DNA from: an uncultured Anaerolineae bacterium
Lineage (GTDB): Bacteria; Chloroflexota; Anaerolineae; Promineifilales; Promineifilaceae
Assembly: GCA_937943625.1 (NCBI GenBank)
Contig: CALEAD010000023.1
Coordinates: 1-64,000 of the forward strand
Reading direction: 5' to 3'
Length of the DNA: 64,000 nucleotides
The position numbers and the translations under genes are program-made. Of the stretch, positions 42,574-50,012 are shown piece after piece. The first letter of the stretch is position 1, and every line of letters begins with the position of its first letter. Below the pieces are notes generated by a model. It saw nothing but the letters and a program-made list of their open reading frames with translations, was not told the DNA's origin and ran no database searches.

Positions 42574-43393
42574 ATTACTCATTCGTCGCATCCTCGTAGC
42601 CCTGGATGGCTCACCGCACAGTCAGGCCGCCCTGGAGGCGGCCGCACACCTGGCAGAGCTGCTGCGCGCTGAACTGATGGGTGTCTTTGTGGAGGACGTA
42701 AATTTGCTGCGCCTGGCCGAGCTGCCGTTTGCGCAGGAAGTGCGCCGTCATACCGCTACGATTGAGAAACTGGAGGTACGTTATTTGCATCGCCAGCTGC
42801 AGCGGCAGGCAGAGCAAGCCCAGGCTGACCTGAAACGAGTGGCAAATGCACACGCGCTCTCGGCTACGTTTCGCGTGGCGCGCGGGCCGGTTTCGGCAGA
42901 GGTGCTGGCCGCAGCGCTGGAGGCAGATTTGCTGGCGCTGGGACGCATCAGCCACGCTGGCCCGCCCCGCTTAGGCTCTACGGCAAAAACGGCCGTTGCC
43001 CAAACCAGCCGCCCCGTCTTGCTCATGCGCCCCGGCCTCCCTTTTGCTCAGCCCATTTTGCTCGTCTATGATGGCTCTCCGGGCGCCGAGCGCGCGCTGG
43101 AAGTAGCCGCGTACCTGGCCGGAGAAAACGGCCGTTTACAGGTGCTGCTTTGGGCAGAGAATGCGCAGCAGGCTCTCGCCCAGGAAGAGGCAATCCGCCA
43201 AAGCCAGCAGCCCAAAGGACTAAATCTGCAATTCCGCCGCCTCACGCAGCCAGATGTGGCTAATTTTGCCTACCTGGTGCGTCTTTCTGGCACGGGGCTG
43301 ATGGTGCTGAGCGATACCAACACACGCCTGCCAACGGCCGTTGTCCACACACTACTCGAGGAACTAGATCATCCCATTTTGTTAGTGAGATAG
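42551..43393 (+). CDS. Double universal stress (UspA-type) protein
   Basis: 280 residues; ATG 42551 with GGGGGGA just upstream (ATG 42554 equally possible). It overlaps the end of the Lon-family gene by 23 bases, so the two are probably coupled. Domain 1 (about 8-160) starts RRILVALDGSPHSQAALEAA and domain 2 (about 165-278) starts PILLVYDGSPGAERALEVAA. The ATP-binding G-2x-G-9x-G(S/T) motif is only partly kept (LGSTAKTAVAQTSRPVLLM), so nucleotide binding is uncertain. Family role: stress survival, often with ATP or AMP binding. Confidence 0.82.
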   Translation: MMNQSPHKLLIRRILVALDGSPHSQAALEAAAHLAELLRAELMGVFVEDVNLLRLAELPFAQEVRRHTATIEKLEVRYLHRQLQRQAEQAQADLKRVANAHALSATFRVARGPVSAEVLAAALEADLLALGRISHAGPPRLGSTAKTAVAQTSRPVLLMRPGLPFAQPILLVYDGSPGAERALEVAAYLAGENGRLQVLLWAENAQQALAQEEAIRQSQQPKGLNLQFRRLTQPDVANFAYLVRLSGTGLMVLSDTNTRLPTAVVHTLLEELDHPILLVR

Positions 43394-43469
43394 TGGGTAG
43401 TGGGTAGTGATTCGTGGTTAGTCAACCGTCACTATCCACTCTCCACTTGCCACTATCCACTTTTCACTT
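43385..43469. repeat. AGTGGGTAGTG / CACTATCCACT hairpin
   Basis: GTGAGATAGTGGGTAGTGGG, containing the stop of the Usp gene, can pair with the run CACTATCCACTCTCCACTTG and following CACTATCCACTTTTCAC. It belongs to the family of gene-end hairpins built from short degenerate words and separates the Lon-Usp pair from the Crp-type gene. Confidence 0.5.
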
Positions 43470-43472
43470 CAC

Positions 43473-44240
43473 ATGCTCCCCATCGCCAATCAACATGCCA
43501 TTATCAGCCAGTGCGCCTTCTTTCACGGCTTAACCGCCGCAGAAGTAATGCTGGTACAACAAGCGGCCGTAACCGTTCAGGCAGCACCGGGCAGCTTCTT
43601 CTTTCAGCAAGGAGAAGAAGCAACGGCGCTGTACATCGTCCTCTCCGGGCAGGTACGCCTGAGCCAGATCAACCCGGAGGGGCGTCAGGTCATTGTGCAC
43701 ATCTTTGGCCCAGGCGAAGCAATGGGCGTCATTGTGGTGCTGAGCAACATGACCTACCCGGTTTCTGCCGAAGCAATGGTAGATTCAGCCGCTCTGGCCT
43801 GGAACCGCCAGACCATCAATCAACTGATGAAAGAAATACCCCACCTGGCGCTAAACGGGCTGCGGCTGGTAGCACAGCGATTCATGGAGCTGCAAGAACG
43901 CTATCGCGAACTGGCCACTGAACGGGTAGAGCGGCGCATTGCGCGCGCCCTGATCAGGCAGATGCAGCGCGGCAACGGCCGTGCTGTCCCCCTCACGCGG
44001 CAAGACCTGGCAGAAATGACCGGAACCACCCTCTACACCGTCAGCCGCACATGCAGCGCCTGGGAGCAGGCAGGCATTGTCAGCGCCGGGCGCGGCCTCA
44101 TCACCATCAACGACTATCACCGGCTGCTGGTCATTGCCGAAGATTTGCCCCCAGACCATCAATGCCCGCAGCCCGCAACCTGCTTCTACTGCTCTCCTAT
44201 CCTCAACTGTGATCACTTTGCCGTGAAGCGTGAAACGTGA
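43473..44240 (+). CDS. Crp/Fnr-family transcription regulator with Cys-rich C-terminus
   Basis: 255 residues. Cyclic-nucleotide-binding-like barrel at about 20-135 (GSFFFQQGEEATALYIVLSG, FGPGEAMGVIVVLSN), a dimerisation helix, then a winged helix at about 170-220 (LTRQDLAEMTGTTLYTVSRT). After the DNA-binding domain a tail carries CPQPATCFYCSPILNC, four cysteines with spacing C-6-C-2-C-5-C that might bind metal or a redox cofactor. This tail is unusual for the family, whose Fnr members hold their cluster Cys at the N-terminus. It converges on nrfHA and is the obvious candidate regulator for it. No effector can be read from sequence. Confidence 0.88.
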   Translation: MLPIANQHAIISQCAFFHGLTAAEVMLVQQAAVTVQAAPGSFFFQQGEEATALYIVLSGQVRLSQINPEGRQVIVHIFGPGEAMGVIVVLSNMTYPVSAEAMVDSAALAWNRQTINQLMKEIPHLALNGLRLVAQRFMELQERYRELATERVERRIARALIRQMQRGNGRAVPLTRQDLAEMTGTTLYTVSRTCSAWEQAGIVSAGRGLITINDYHRLLVIAEDLPPDHQCPQPATCFYCSPILNCDHFAVKRET

Positions 44241-44268
44241 TTCAGAAGTTGTCACGTTTCACGCTTCA
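44224..44268. terminator. Perfect 17-bp inverted repeat between convergent crp-type gene and nrfA
   Basis: TGAAGCGTGAAACGTGA (44224-44240) and TCACGTTTCACGCTTCA (44252-44268) are exact reverse complements with an 11-base loop. The left arm contains the stop codon of the Crp-type gene; the right arm ends 16 bases before the nrfA stop. A bidirectional terminator or message-end barrier is likely although no T-run follows. Confidence 0.7.
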
Positions 44269-44284
44269 GGCTCCATGCTTCCGC

Positions 44285-45619
44285 CTAATTTCCGGCCGCC
44301 GCGCTCACGCTGTTCGCCGTCAGCCGCTCGGCGGCCAACTGCGCCTGCCGCGCATAATCAATCGCCATCGCCAGCACCCGCGCCGCCTCTTGCGGGCTGT
44401 GGAAGCCAGTGCTGTTTTCGGATGAAACAAAGTCCCAGCGCAAAGAAGCCTGGCGGTGGAAGTAACGCGCCTGCTCAAGCTGCTCATCGGTCGCCCCGGC
44501 GGCCTGTGCGGCCATAATCGCGTCAATCGCTTCCAGGATTGCCTCTTCGCTAAGGCGCAGCAATTGCGCCGTGCGGTTCTGGATGGTGAGAATGCGGTCA
44601 ACCAATACCTGCTCATCCTGCTTGTGGCAGGTCTGGCACGCCTGGTTCACATTGGTCAGCGGGCTGCGCAGCCAGTGGTCAGAGATTTTGACTGCACCCT
44701 CGCGCACGTAAGGCATGTGGCAATCGGCGCAAGAGACGCCCGATTTGGCGTGCAGCCCCGTCGTCCACAATTCAAATTCCGGGTGCTGAATTTTAATCAT
44801 GGGCGCGCCGCTTTCGGCATGGGTCCAATCCTTAAAGCCGTACTGGTCGTAATGATTGGCAATGTCATCAACGTTGTACCCCTGGCTCCACGGGAAGGTG
44901 AGTTCTTTGTTTTCACCGGCGAAATAGTATTCGACGTGGCACTGGGCGCAAACATAGCTGCGCATTTCCTGGCGGCTGGCCTGCGTCCAATCTATGCCTT
45001 GCGCAGCCAGGGCCTTGATCAGCGCCGGGCGGTTGATACGCAGTGCCATCGTTTCGGGGTCGTGGCAGTCGGCGCAGGAAGAGCCAACGTGTAGTCTGTC
45101 TTTCAGGTCATTGTAAGGGGTGCGGTTGAACTCTTCCCAGCCCAATTCGGCAATCAGCTGCGGCGCTTCGGCGGCGTGACAGTTGATGCAGGCGCCGGGC
45201 TGGTTGACCACCTGCACGCGCAGCGTATTCTTCTGATCAATGGTGGTGTAAAAGTGGCCGCGCTCTTCGTTGTGGTCTTTGCTAAAGGCGTAGCCCGCCC
45301 ACAGGCGAATCATAGCAGGATATTTTTCTAGCTTGCTGTAAGGCACGGAGCCGCCGTAGGGGGTGCTGATGGTGTCATCTTGGGTGCGCAGGTAGGCATC
45401 ATACTGGCGGGGAAAGTTTTGTCCCCATACGGCCGGGTCTAGCTCGTTGGCATCTATCGAAACAACGCGCAAGGGATACTCGACGCGCTCGGCTTTGCGC
45501 TGCTGAATGTTGGTAAGCAGAGCGGCAATGGCGGCCATTACGGCCAGGCCTAAGATGAAAGCGCCGCCCAGCATAGCCCAGGTACGGCCGTTTGGCGCAG
45601 ATTGTTTGGTCATACTCAT
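44285..45619 (-). CDS. nrfA: Ammonia-forming cytochrome c nitrite reductase NrfA (CxxCH-type)
   Basis: 444 residues from ATG 45619 (AAGGAGAGATC upstream). An N-terminal signal anchor (TWAMLGGAFILGLAVMAAIA) exports it. There are five haem motifs, CINCH, CADCH, CAQCH, CADCH and CQTCH. In E. coli the first motif is CWSCK and its Lys ligates the catalytic haem; here the same place, after the family segment LRVQVVNQPGA, is CxxCH. The rest of the active site is kept: CAQCHVEYYF and MIKIQHPEFELW give the Tyr, His and calcium-binding Lys/Gln of the family. It reduces nitrite to ammonium with six electrons from quinol delivered by NrfH. It lies 56 bases downstream of nrfH. Confidence 0.94.
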   Translation of the reverse strand: MSMTKQSAPNGRTWAMLGGAFILGLAVMAAIAALLTNIQQRKAERVEYPLRVVSIDANELDPAVWGQNFPRQYDAYLRTQDDTISTPYGGSVPYSKLEKYPAMIRLWAGYAFSKDHNEERGHFYTTIDQKNTLRVQVVNQPGACINCHAAEAPQLIAELGWEEFNRTPYNDLKDRLHVGSSCADCHDPETMALRINRPALIKALAAQGIDWTQASRQEMRSYVCAQCHVEYYFAGENKELTFPWSQGYNVDDIANHYDQYGFKDWTHAESGAPMIKIQHPEFELWTTGLHAKSGVSCADCHMPYVREGAVKISDHWLRSPLTNVNQACQTCHKQDEQVLVDRILTIQNRTAQLLRLSEEAILEAIDAIMAAQAAGATDEQLEQARYFHRQASLRWDFVSSENSTGFHSPQEAARVLAMAIDYARQAQLAAERLTANSVSAAAGN

Positions 45620-45675
45620 GATCTCTCCTTGTTTGATTCTAGACTTCTGCAGGTCTGCTGGACAAATGTCCTTGT

Positions 45676-46179
45676 TTAACGGCTGTGTCCCACCCCGGCG
45701 TGGCAAGTCAGGCAGTCGGTGGGATCGGCCGTCTCTTCGTGGCTAATGGCAACAACCAGGTTACCGTGGCAATACAGACAATTTTCTTGTGCCACGCGCC
45801 GGTTCAGGTCTGTAATGCGAATCGGTTCGGGGAAGTCACCCGTGGTAAAAGCGACACTGTGATTCCAGCCGTTAATGCCCTTGACCAGGTACTTTTCTAA
45901 AAACGTGTGCGGCGTGTGGCAATCATTACAGGCGGCCACCGCCTTGTGGCTGCTGTGATTCCAGCCATCGTATACCTCTTGCATGATGTGACAGTTGACG
46001 CATGCCTGCGGGTCATTTGAAAAGTAGGAAGCGCCTTCGGCGTAAACAAAGGTAAAGCTACCCAACCCGACAATGCCGCCTAATAGCCCCGCTAGAAGCA
46101 GCCAGCCCCATAGCGGTACAGCCATAAACCCGCGCTGCCACCAGGAAGTTGTTGGTCTCTCTTTTTCTGTTTTACCCAT
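45676..46179 (-). CDS. nrfH: Cytochrome c quinol dehydrogenase NrfH (NapC/NirT type)
   Basis: 167 residues with one N-terminal membrane helix (WGWLLLAGLLGGIVGLGSFT) and four haem motifs CVNCH, CNDCH, CLYCH and CLTCH. The first is followed by the NrfH-type MQEVYDGWNHSSHKA segment. It oxidises menaquinol in the membrane and passes electrons to NrfA on the outer face. Start ATG 46179. First gene of the leftward nrfHA pair, which allows respiratory ammonification of nitrite. Confidence 0.94.
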   Translation of the reverse strand: MGKTEKERPTTSWWQRGFMAVPLWGWLLLAGLLGGIVGLGSFTFVYAEGASYFSNDPQACVNCHIMQEVYDGWNHSSHKAVAACNDCHTPHTFLEKYLVKGINGWNHSVAFTTGDFPEPIRITDLNRRVAQENCLYCHGNLVVAISHEETADPTDCLTCHAGVGHSR

Positions 46180-46210
46180 AACTTTTCTCGTCCTTCAAAT
46201 GTTCTTCTTC

Positions 46211-46339
46211 GGCATGGCTCAAGCGCTCTTGACAATTTGACCACCGACCGCTATGCCTCTCCAGTATCGCGGTCAGCGGTTAACCGCCGGCAGTCGAAAA
46301 AATTGTAAAGCACCGCTTCCAAAGAAGGTGAACCATGCC
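46211..46339. mobile_element. MITE-like element with GGCATGG ends, upstream of nrfH
   Basis: GGCATGGCTCA at 46211-46221 and TGAACCATGCC at 46329-46339 are near-perfect inverted repeats (one mismatch) bounding 129 bases. Inside are TTGACAATTTGACCACCGAC on the left and GTCGAAAAAATTGTAAAGCA on the right, the same blocks as in the copies at 25093, 38667 and 61711. It sits just before nrfH, so it could influence its promoter. Confidence 0.6.
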
Positions 46340-46761
46340 CTCTTTTCAAAAGAATGCACGTCAACACTGTACACAACTATTCAAGAATTGATGAGATTCA
46401 GGCGGTTTTTTGCTGAAGCGCCGTAAAAATCTAGCACCCCCTGTTTTCCCATGCGCGAAACAAAATCTGCAAACACACTGTTCCCCTCTTGGGATATCTT
46501 GCACAGTATAGCAGGATGATAAACGGCCGTCTTTGCGCCAGCGCAAAATAGGGCACAAGACACATCTTGTTGCTACTCGCCACCTGTCTGCTCCTTACCC
46601 CTAGTTATAGCATATGACATTTGTCAAGTCTTCCCCATGCCTTTTGTCACTACCCTACGCTTGTGCAGTTTGGCACAATAAGGGCAGTTGGTGAGCTGAC
46701 AGGCGAAAGCAGTCAGTGGCAACGAGACAAATCCGCCATATTCTACCTCCTCCTTTGATTG

Positions 46762-46794
46762 CAACGGCCGTAACTGGGGAAGTTACGGCCGTTG
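46762..46794. repeat. Perfect hairpin made of two ACGGCCGT sites
   Basis: CAACGGCCGTAACT (46762-46775) and AGTTACGGCCGTTG (46781-46794) are exact reverse complements around a 5-base loop GGGGA. Each arm contains one copy of the window-wide palindrome ACGGCCGT. It lies in the non-coding gap, so protein coding does not explain it. Confidence 0.8.
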
Positions 46795-46973
46795 TGCTTT
46801 CCCAGTTATGCTCAATCACTTGCCCATCTTGCCATTCACTGGTAAAACCTGACCGGTAACCGCCAGGTGACATTCGTCAGGCCAGGCAATGCCGTCTGTC
46901 ATTGCCAGCGCACCCTGATTAGCGATACAATCTTTGCGGTCAATCCCAAGGCTAATTTACAAAGTGAAACAAT

Positions 46974-47012
46974 GCAGCACAGTCGAGCAGCCTCTCTGCT
47001 CTGTCGTGCTGC
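46974..47012 (+). promoter_or_regulatory. Stem-loop in the ppdK 5' leader
   Basis: GCAGCACAGTCGAGCAG and CTGCTCTGTCGTGCTGC pair at 13 of 17 positions around CCTCT. The stem ends 25 bases before the ppdK ATG and leaves AACGGAG free as ribosome-binding site. It could protect the message or control translation; the mismatched centre speaks against a strong terminator. Confidence 0.4.
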
Positions 47013-47037
47013 CAATTGACAAGAACGGAGTTAACTC

Positions 47038-49767
47038 ATGACAAAGTACGTGTACCTTTTTACGGAAGTAGCAGAAGCGGAAAAACACGCCGGCGATTGG
47101 GAAGGCGTTCGCGGCCTCTTAGGGGGCAAGGGCGCTAACCTTGCCGAAATGACGCGCATTGGCCTGCCTGTCCCACCCGGCTTCACTGTCACCACCGAAG
47201 CATGCAACGCCTACCTAGAAGCAGGTGAGCATTTCCCACTCGGCATGTGGGAACAAGAGCTGGAAGCGATGAAAGCCATCGAGGCACAAACCGGCAAAAA
47301 ATTTGGCGACCCCAGCAACCCGCTGTTGGTCTCCTGCCGTTCTGGGGCAAAATTTTCCATGCCCGGCATGATGGATACCGTGCTGAACATCGGTCTGAAT
47401 GACGAAACGGCCGCTTCTATGGCAAAACTCACCGGCGACGAACGCTTTGTCTACGACGCCTACCGCCGCCTGGTGCACATGTTTGGCTCCGTCGTGCTCG
47501 GCATAGAGGACGAAGCATTTGAGCACCCCCTGGAGAAAATCAAGGCAGAGAAAGGATACAAAGTTGACACCGAAATGACGGCCGAAGATTGGAAGGCATT
47601 AACGGAAATCTATAAAGGCGTCATCAAAGAACACATGGGCTTTGACTTTCCCCAAGACCCCTATGAACAGCTCAAGCTGGCCACAGAAGCAGTCTTCAAG
47701 TCCTGGAATGGCAAACGCGCCATTGATTACCGCAATGCCGCCAACATCCCGCACAACCTGGGCACGGGCGTCAACATCCAGGCTATGGTCTTTGGCAACA
47801 TGGGTAACACCTCCGGCACCGGCGTAGCCTTTACGCGCAACCCTGCCACCGGCGAAAAAAAGCTATACGGCGATTACCTGATCAATGCCCAGGGTGAAGA
47901 TGTAGTCGCGGGCATTCGCAACACCACCAAGATCGAATTCATGGGCCAGGAACTACCAGAAGCATATGCCGAGTTCCTGGAAGTGCAAGATCGCCTGGAA
48001 AAGCATTACCGCGAAATGCAGGATGTGGAGTTTACGGTCGAAAATGGCAAGCTGTGGATGCTGCAAACGCGCAGTGGCAAGCGCACAGCCAAAGCAGAAG
48101 TGAAAATTGCCGTAGATATGGCCGAAGAGGGGCTGATCAGTAAACGAGAAGCCGTGAAGCGCGTCAAGCCGGAACAGGTAGACACGCTGCTGCACCCCCA
48201 GTTTGACCCGGAAGCGAAGAAACAAGCAATTGTCGAAGGCAAGCGATTTGCCACAGGTGTGAATGCTTCCCCCGGTGCGGCTGTTGGCCGCATTTACCTG
48301 GATGCGGACACGGCAGAAAAAATGGCAAAGGAGCAGAACCAACCGGTCATCATGGTACGGCCGTTTACTAAACCAGATGACGTACACGGCATGTTAGCTG
48401 CCAAGGGCATTCTCACCAGCGAAGGCGGCGCTACCTCCCATGCAGCCGTGGTTGCCCGCCAGTTTGGCATCCCCTGCGTCGTCGGCGCCTCTGAAGTACG
48501 CATAGATATGGAAAAACGCCAGATCACCGCCAACGGCGTCCTCCTCAACGAAGGCGACTACATTTCCGTAGATGGCACCACCGGCGAAGCATTCCTCGGT
48601 CAGATTCCGGCTGTTTCCCCCTCGCTAGAAGAGCAAACCGAACTCATGACCCTACTCTCCTGGGCAGACGAAATTGCCGCTACCGAAGGCGTTCGCAACG
48701 TGCCGGCGGGCTGGCCAACTCGTGGCCTGCAGGTTTGGGCCAACGCCGACTATCCCGAAGATGCCCGCCGCGCCCGCGCCTACGGCGCAAAGGGCATCGG
48801 CCTCTGCCGCACTGAGCACATGTTCTTCGAGCCTGAGCGTCTGCCCATTGTGCAGCGCATGATTCTGGCCAAAACGGTTGCAGAGCGTCAGGCTGCTCTG
48901 GACGAACTGCTGCCCTTCCAACGCAGCGACTTCGACGGCCTGTTCGAGGCCATGACTGGTCTGCCTGTCATCATCCGCCTGATTGACCCACCGCTACACG
49001 AGTTCATGCCCGACGAACACAAGCTGCTAGAAGAGGTGATCGAAAACCGCATCAAAGGCACAGTAGATGCCGAAAAAGAGGCCCTGCTGACCAGCGTGCA
49101 GGGGATGCACGAAAGCAACCCGATGATGGGTCTGCGCGGCGTCCGTCTGAGCATCATGATGCCAGAGATTGTGGAGATGCAGGTGCGCGCCATCTTTGAA
49201 GCTGCTGCCGATGTCAAACTGCGCGGCTTTGAGCCAAAGCCAGAAGTCATGATCCCGCTGACCGGCCACATCAATGAGCTGCTCTTCATCCAGCCGAAGC
49301 TGGAAGAGATCGCCAAAGACGTAATGGAAAGCAAAGGCGTGCATTTTGAGTACAAGTTTGGCACGATGATTGAAATTCCACGCGCCGGCCTGACAGCCGA
49401 TCAGATTGCAGAAACGGCCGAATTCTTCTCCTTTGGCACCAACGACCTGACGCAGTTTACCTTTGGCTACAGCCGCGACGATGCCGAGCGCAACTTCCTG
49501 GTGAAATACGTCGAGGATGGCATTCTCCCCAAGAACCCTTTCCAGACCATTGACGCCGAGGGCGTAGGCCAGCTAATGGACATCGCCGTGAAGAAGGGAC
49601 GCGCGACGCGCGTAGACCTGGAAGTTGGTATTTGCGGCGAGCATGGCGGCGACCCGGAATCCATTGCCCTGTGCCACAAGCTGGGGCTGAATTACGTGAG
49701 CTGCTCTCCCTTCCGCGTGCCAATTGCGCGCCTGGCGGCTGCGCACGCAGCGCTAAACAGTAAGTAA
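47038..49767 (+). CDS. ppdK: Pyruvate,phosphate dikinase
   Basis: 909 residues, the usual length. Interconverts pyruvate, ATP and phosphate with PEP, AMP and PPi. The N-terminal nucleotide-binding region has GGKGANLAEMTRIGLPVPPG and SCRSGAKFSMPGMMDTVLN. The swivelling domain has the phospho-His loop LTSEGGATSHAAVVARQFG; the Thr two residues before the His is the known site of inactivation by PDRP. The C-terminal PEP-binding barrel shows GIGLCRTEHMFFE, ESNPMMGLRGVRL and VGICGEHGGDP. Its regulator is encoded at 14222-15052 in the same window. ATG 47038 with CGGAG upstream. Confidence 0.97.
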   Translation: MTKYVYLFTEVAEAEKHAGDWEGVRGLLGGKGANLAEMTRIGLPVPPGFTVTTEACNAYLEAGEHFPLGMWEQELEAMKAIEAQTGKKFGDPSNPLLVSCRSGAKFSMPGMMDTVLNIGLNDETAASMAKLTGDERFVYDAYRRLVHMFGSVVLGIEDEAFEHPLEKIKAEKGYKVDTEMTAEDWKALTEIYKGVIKEHMGFDFPQDPYEQLKLATEAVFKSWNGKRAIDYRNAANIPHNLGTGVNIQAMVFGNMGNTSGTGVAFTRNPATGEKKLYGDYLINAQGEDVVAGIRNTTKIEFMGQELPEAYAEFLEVQDRLEKHYREMQDVEFTVENGKLWMLQTRSGKRTAKAEVKIAVDMAEEGLISKREAVKRVKPEQVDTLLHPQFDPEAKKQAIVEGKRFATGVNASPGAAVGRIYLDADTAEKMAKEQNQPVIMVRPFTKPDDVHGMLAAKGILTSEGGATSHAAVVARQFGIPCVVGASEVRIDMEKRQITANGVLLNEGDYISVDGTTGEAFLGQIPAVSPSLEEQTELMTLLSWADEIAATEGVRNVPAGWPTRGLQVWANADYPEDARRARAYGAKGIGLCRTEHMFFEPERLPIVQRMILAKTVAERQAALDELLPFQRSDFDGLFEAMTGLPVIIRLIDPPLHEFMPDEHKLLEEVIENRIKGTVDAEKEALLTSVQGMHESNPMMGLRGVRLSIMMPEIVEMQVRAIFEAAADVKLRGFEPKPEVMIPLTGHINELLFIQPKLEEIAKDVMESKGVHFEYKFGTMIEIPRAGLTADQIAETAEFFSFGTNDLTQFTFGYSRDDAERNFLVKYVEDGILPKNPFQTIDAEGVGQLMDIAVKKGRATRVDLEVGICGEHGGDPESIALCHKLGLNYVSCSPFRVPIARLAAAHAALNSK

Positions 49768-49803
49768 ACCCGTTTACTATTCCCACGAACCGTTTTTAGA
49801 AAA

Positions 49804-49832
49804 GGCCCCGGCATAAATTGCGGGGCTTTTTT
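49804..49832 (+). terminator. Rho-independent terminator of ppdK
   Basis: GGCCCCG (49804-49810) and CGGGGCTTTTTT (49821-49832) form a GC-rich stem followed directly by six T. It lies 36 bases after the ppdK stop and separates it from the eCIS locus. The rest of the gap to 50012 shows nothing else of note. Confidence 0.85.
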
Positions 49833-50012
49833 GTTGTTCTGGCGGACTGGTTAGCTCGTCAGCCAGCCACCCAGCCACCCAGTTTCCCAATAAAAACAGC
49901 GCCTGATACGTGCCAACAACGCACCATGATACACAGGCCCTTTACGATAGGCTCAGTTTGCGCAGAATCGCAACGGTCTCAGGGTTTGTCCCGGCAAGAA
50001 AAGGCAAATTTG

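Larger units (their letters stand above)
46340..47037. other. Long gap between nrfH and ppdK
   Basis: Without genes. It contains TGACATTTGTCA at 46614-46625 (a 5-2-5 palindrome and operator candidate), the paired ACGGCCGT hairpin at 46762-46794 and an imperfect stem at 46974-47012 before ppdK. Short open frames here lack protein-like composition or a ribosome-binding site. Promoters for both flanking operons should lie here, but none is clear by eye. Confidence 0.5.

Noticed and set aside
41719-42591. 290-codon antisense frame at the end of the Lon-family gene
   Set aside because: The sense frame holds the Lon Ser/Lys dyad at the expected spacing; the antisense frame shows no domain.
46381-46563. 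Short Cys-containing frames before nrfH
   Set aside because: No ribosome-binding site and no family resemblance; composition looks like translated gap DNA.
46614-46625. Fnr or Crp box TGACATTTGTCA near nrfH
   Set aside because: The palindrome spacing (5-2-5) and half-sites differ from TTGAT-N4-ATCAA and TGTGA-N6-TCACA, so I note it only as a generic operator candidate.
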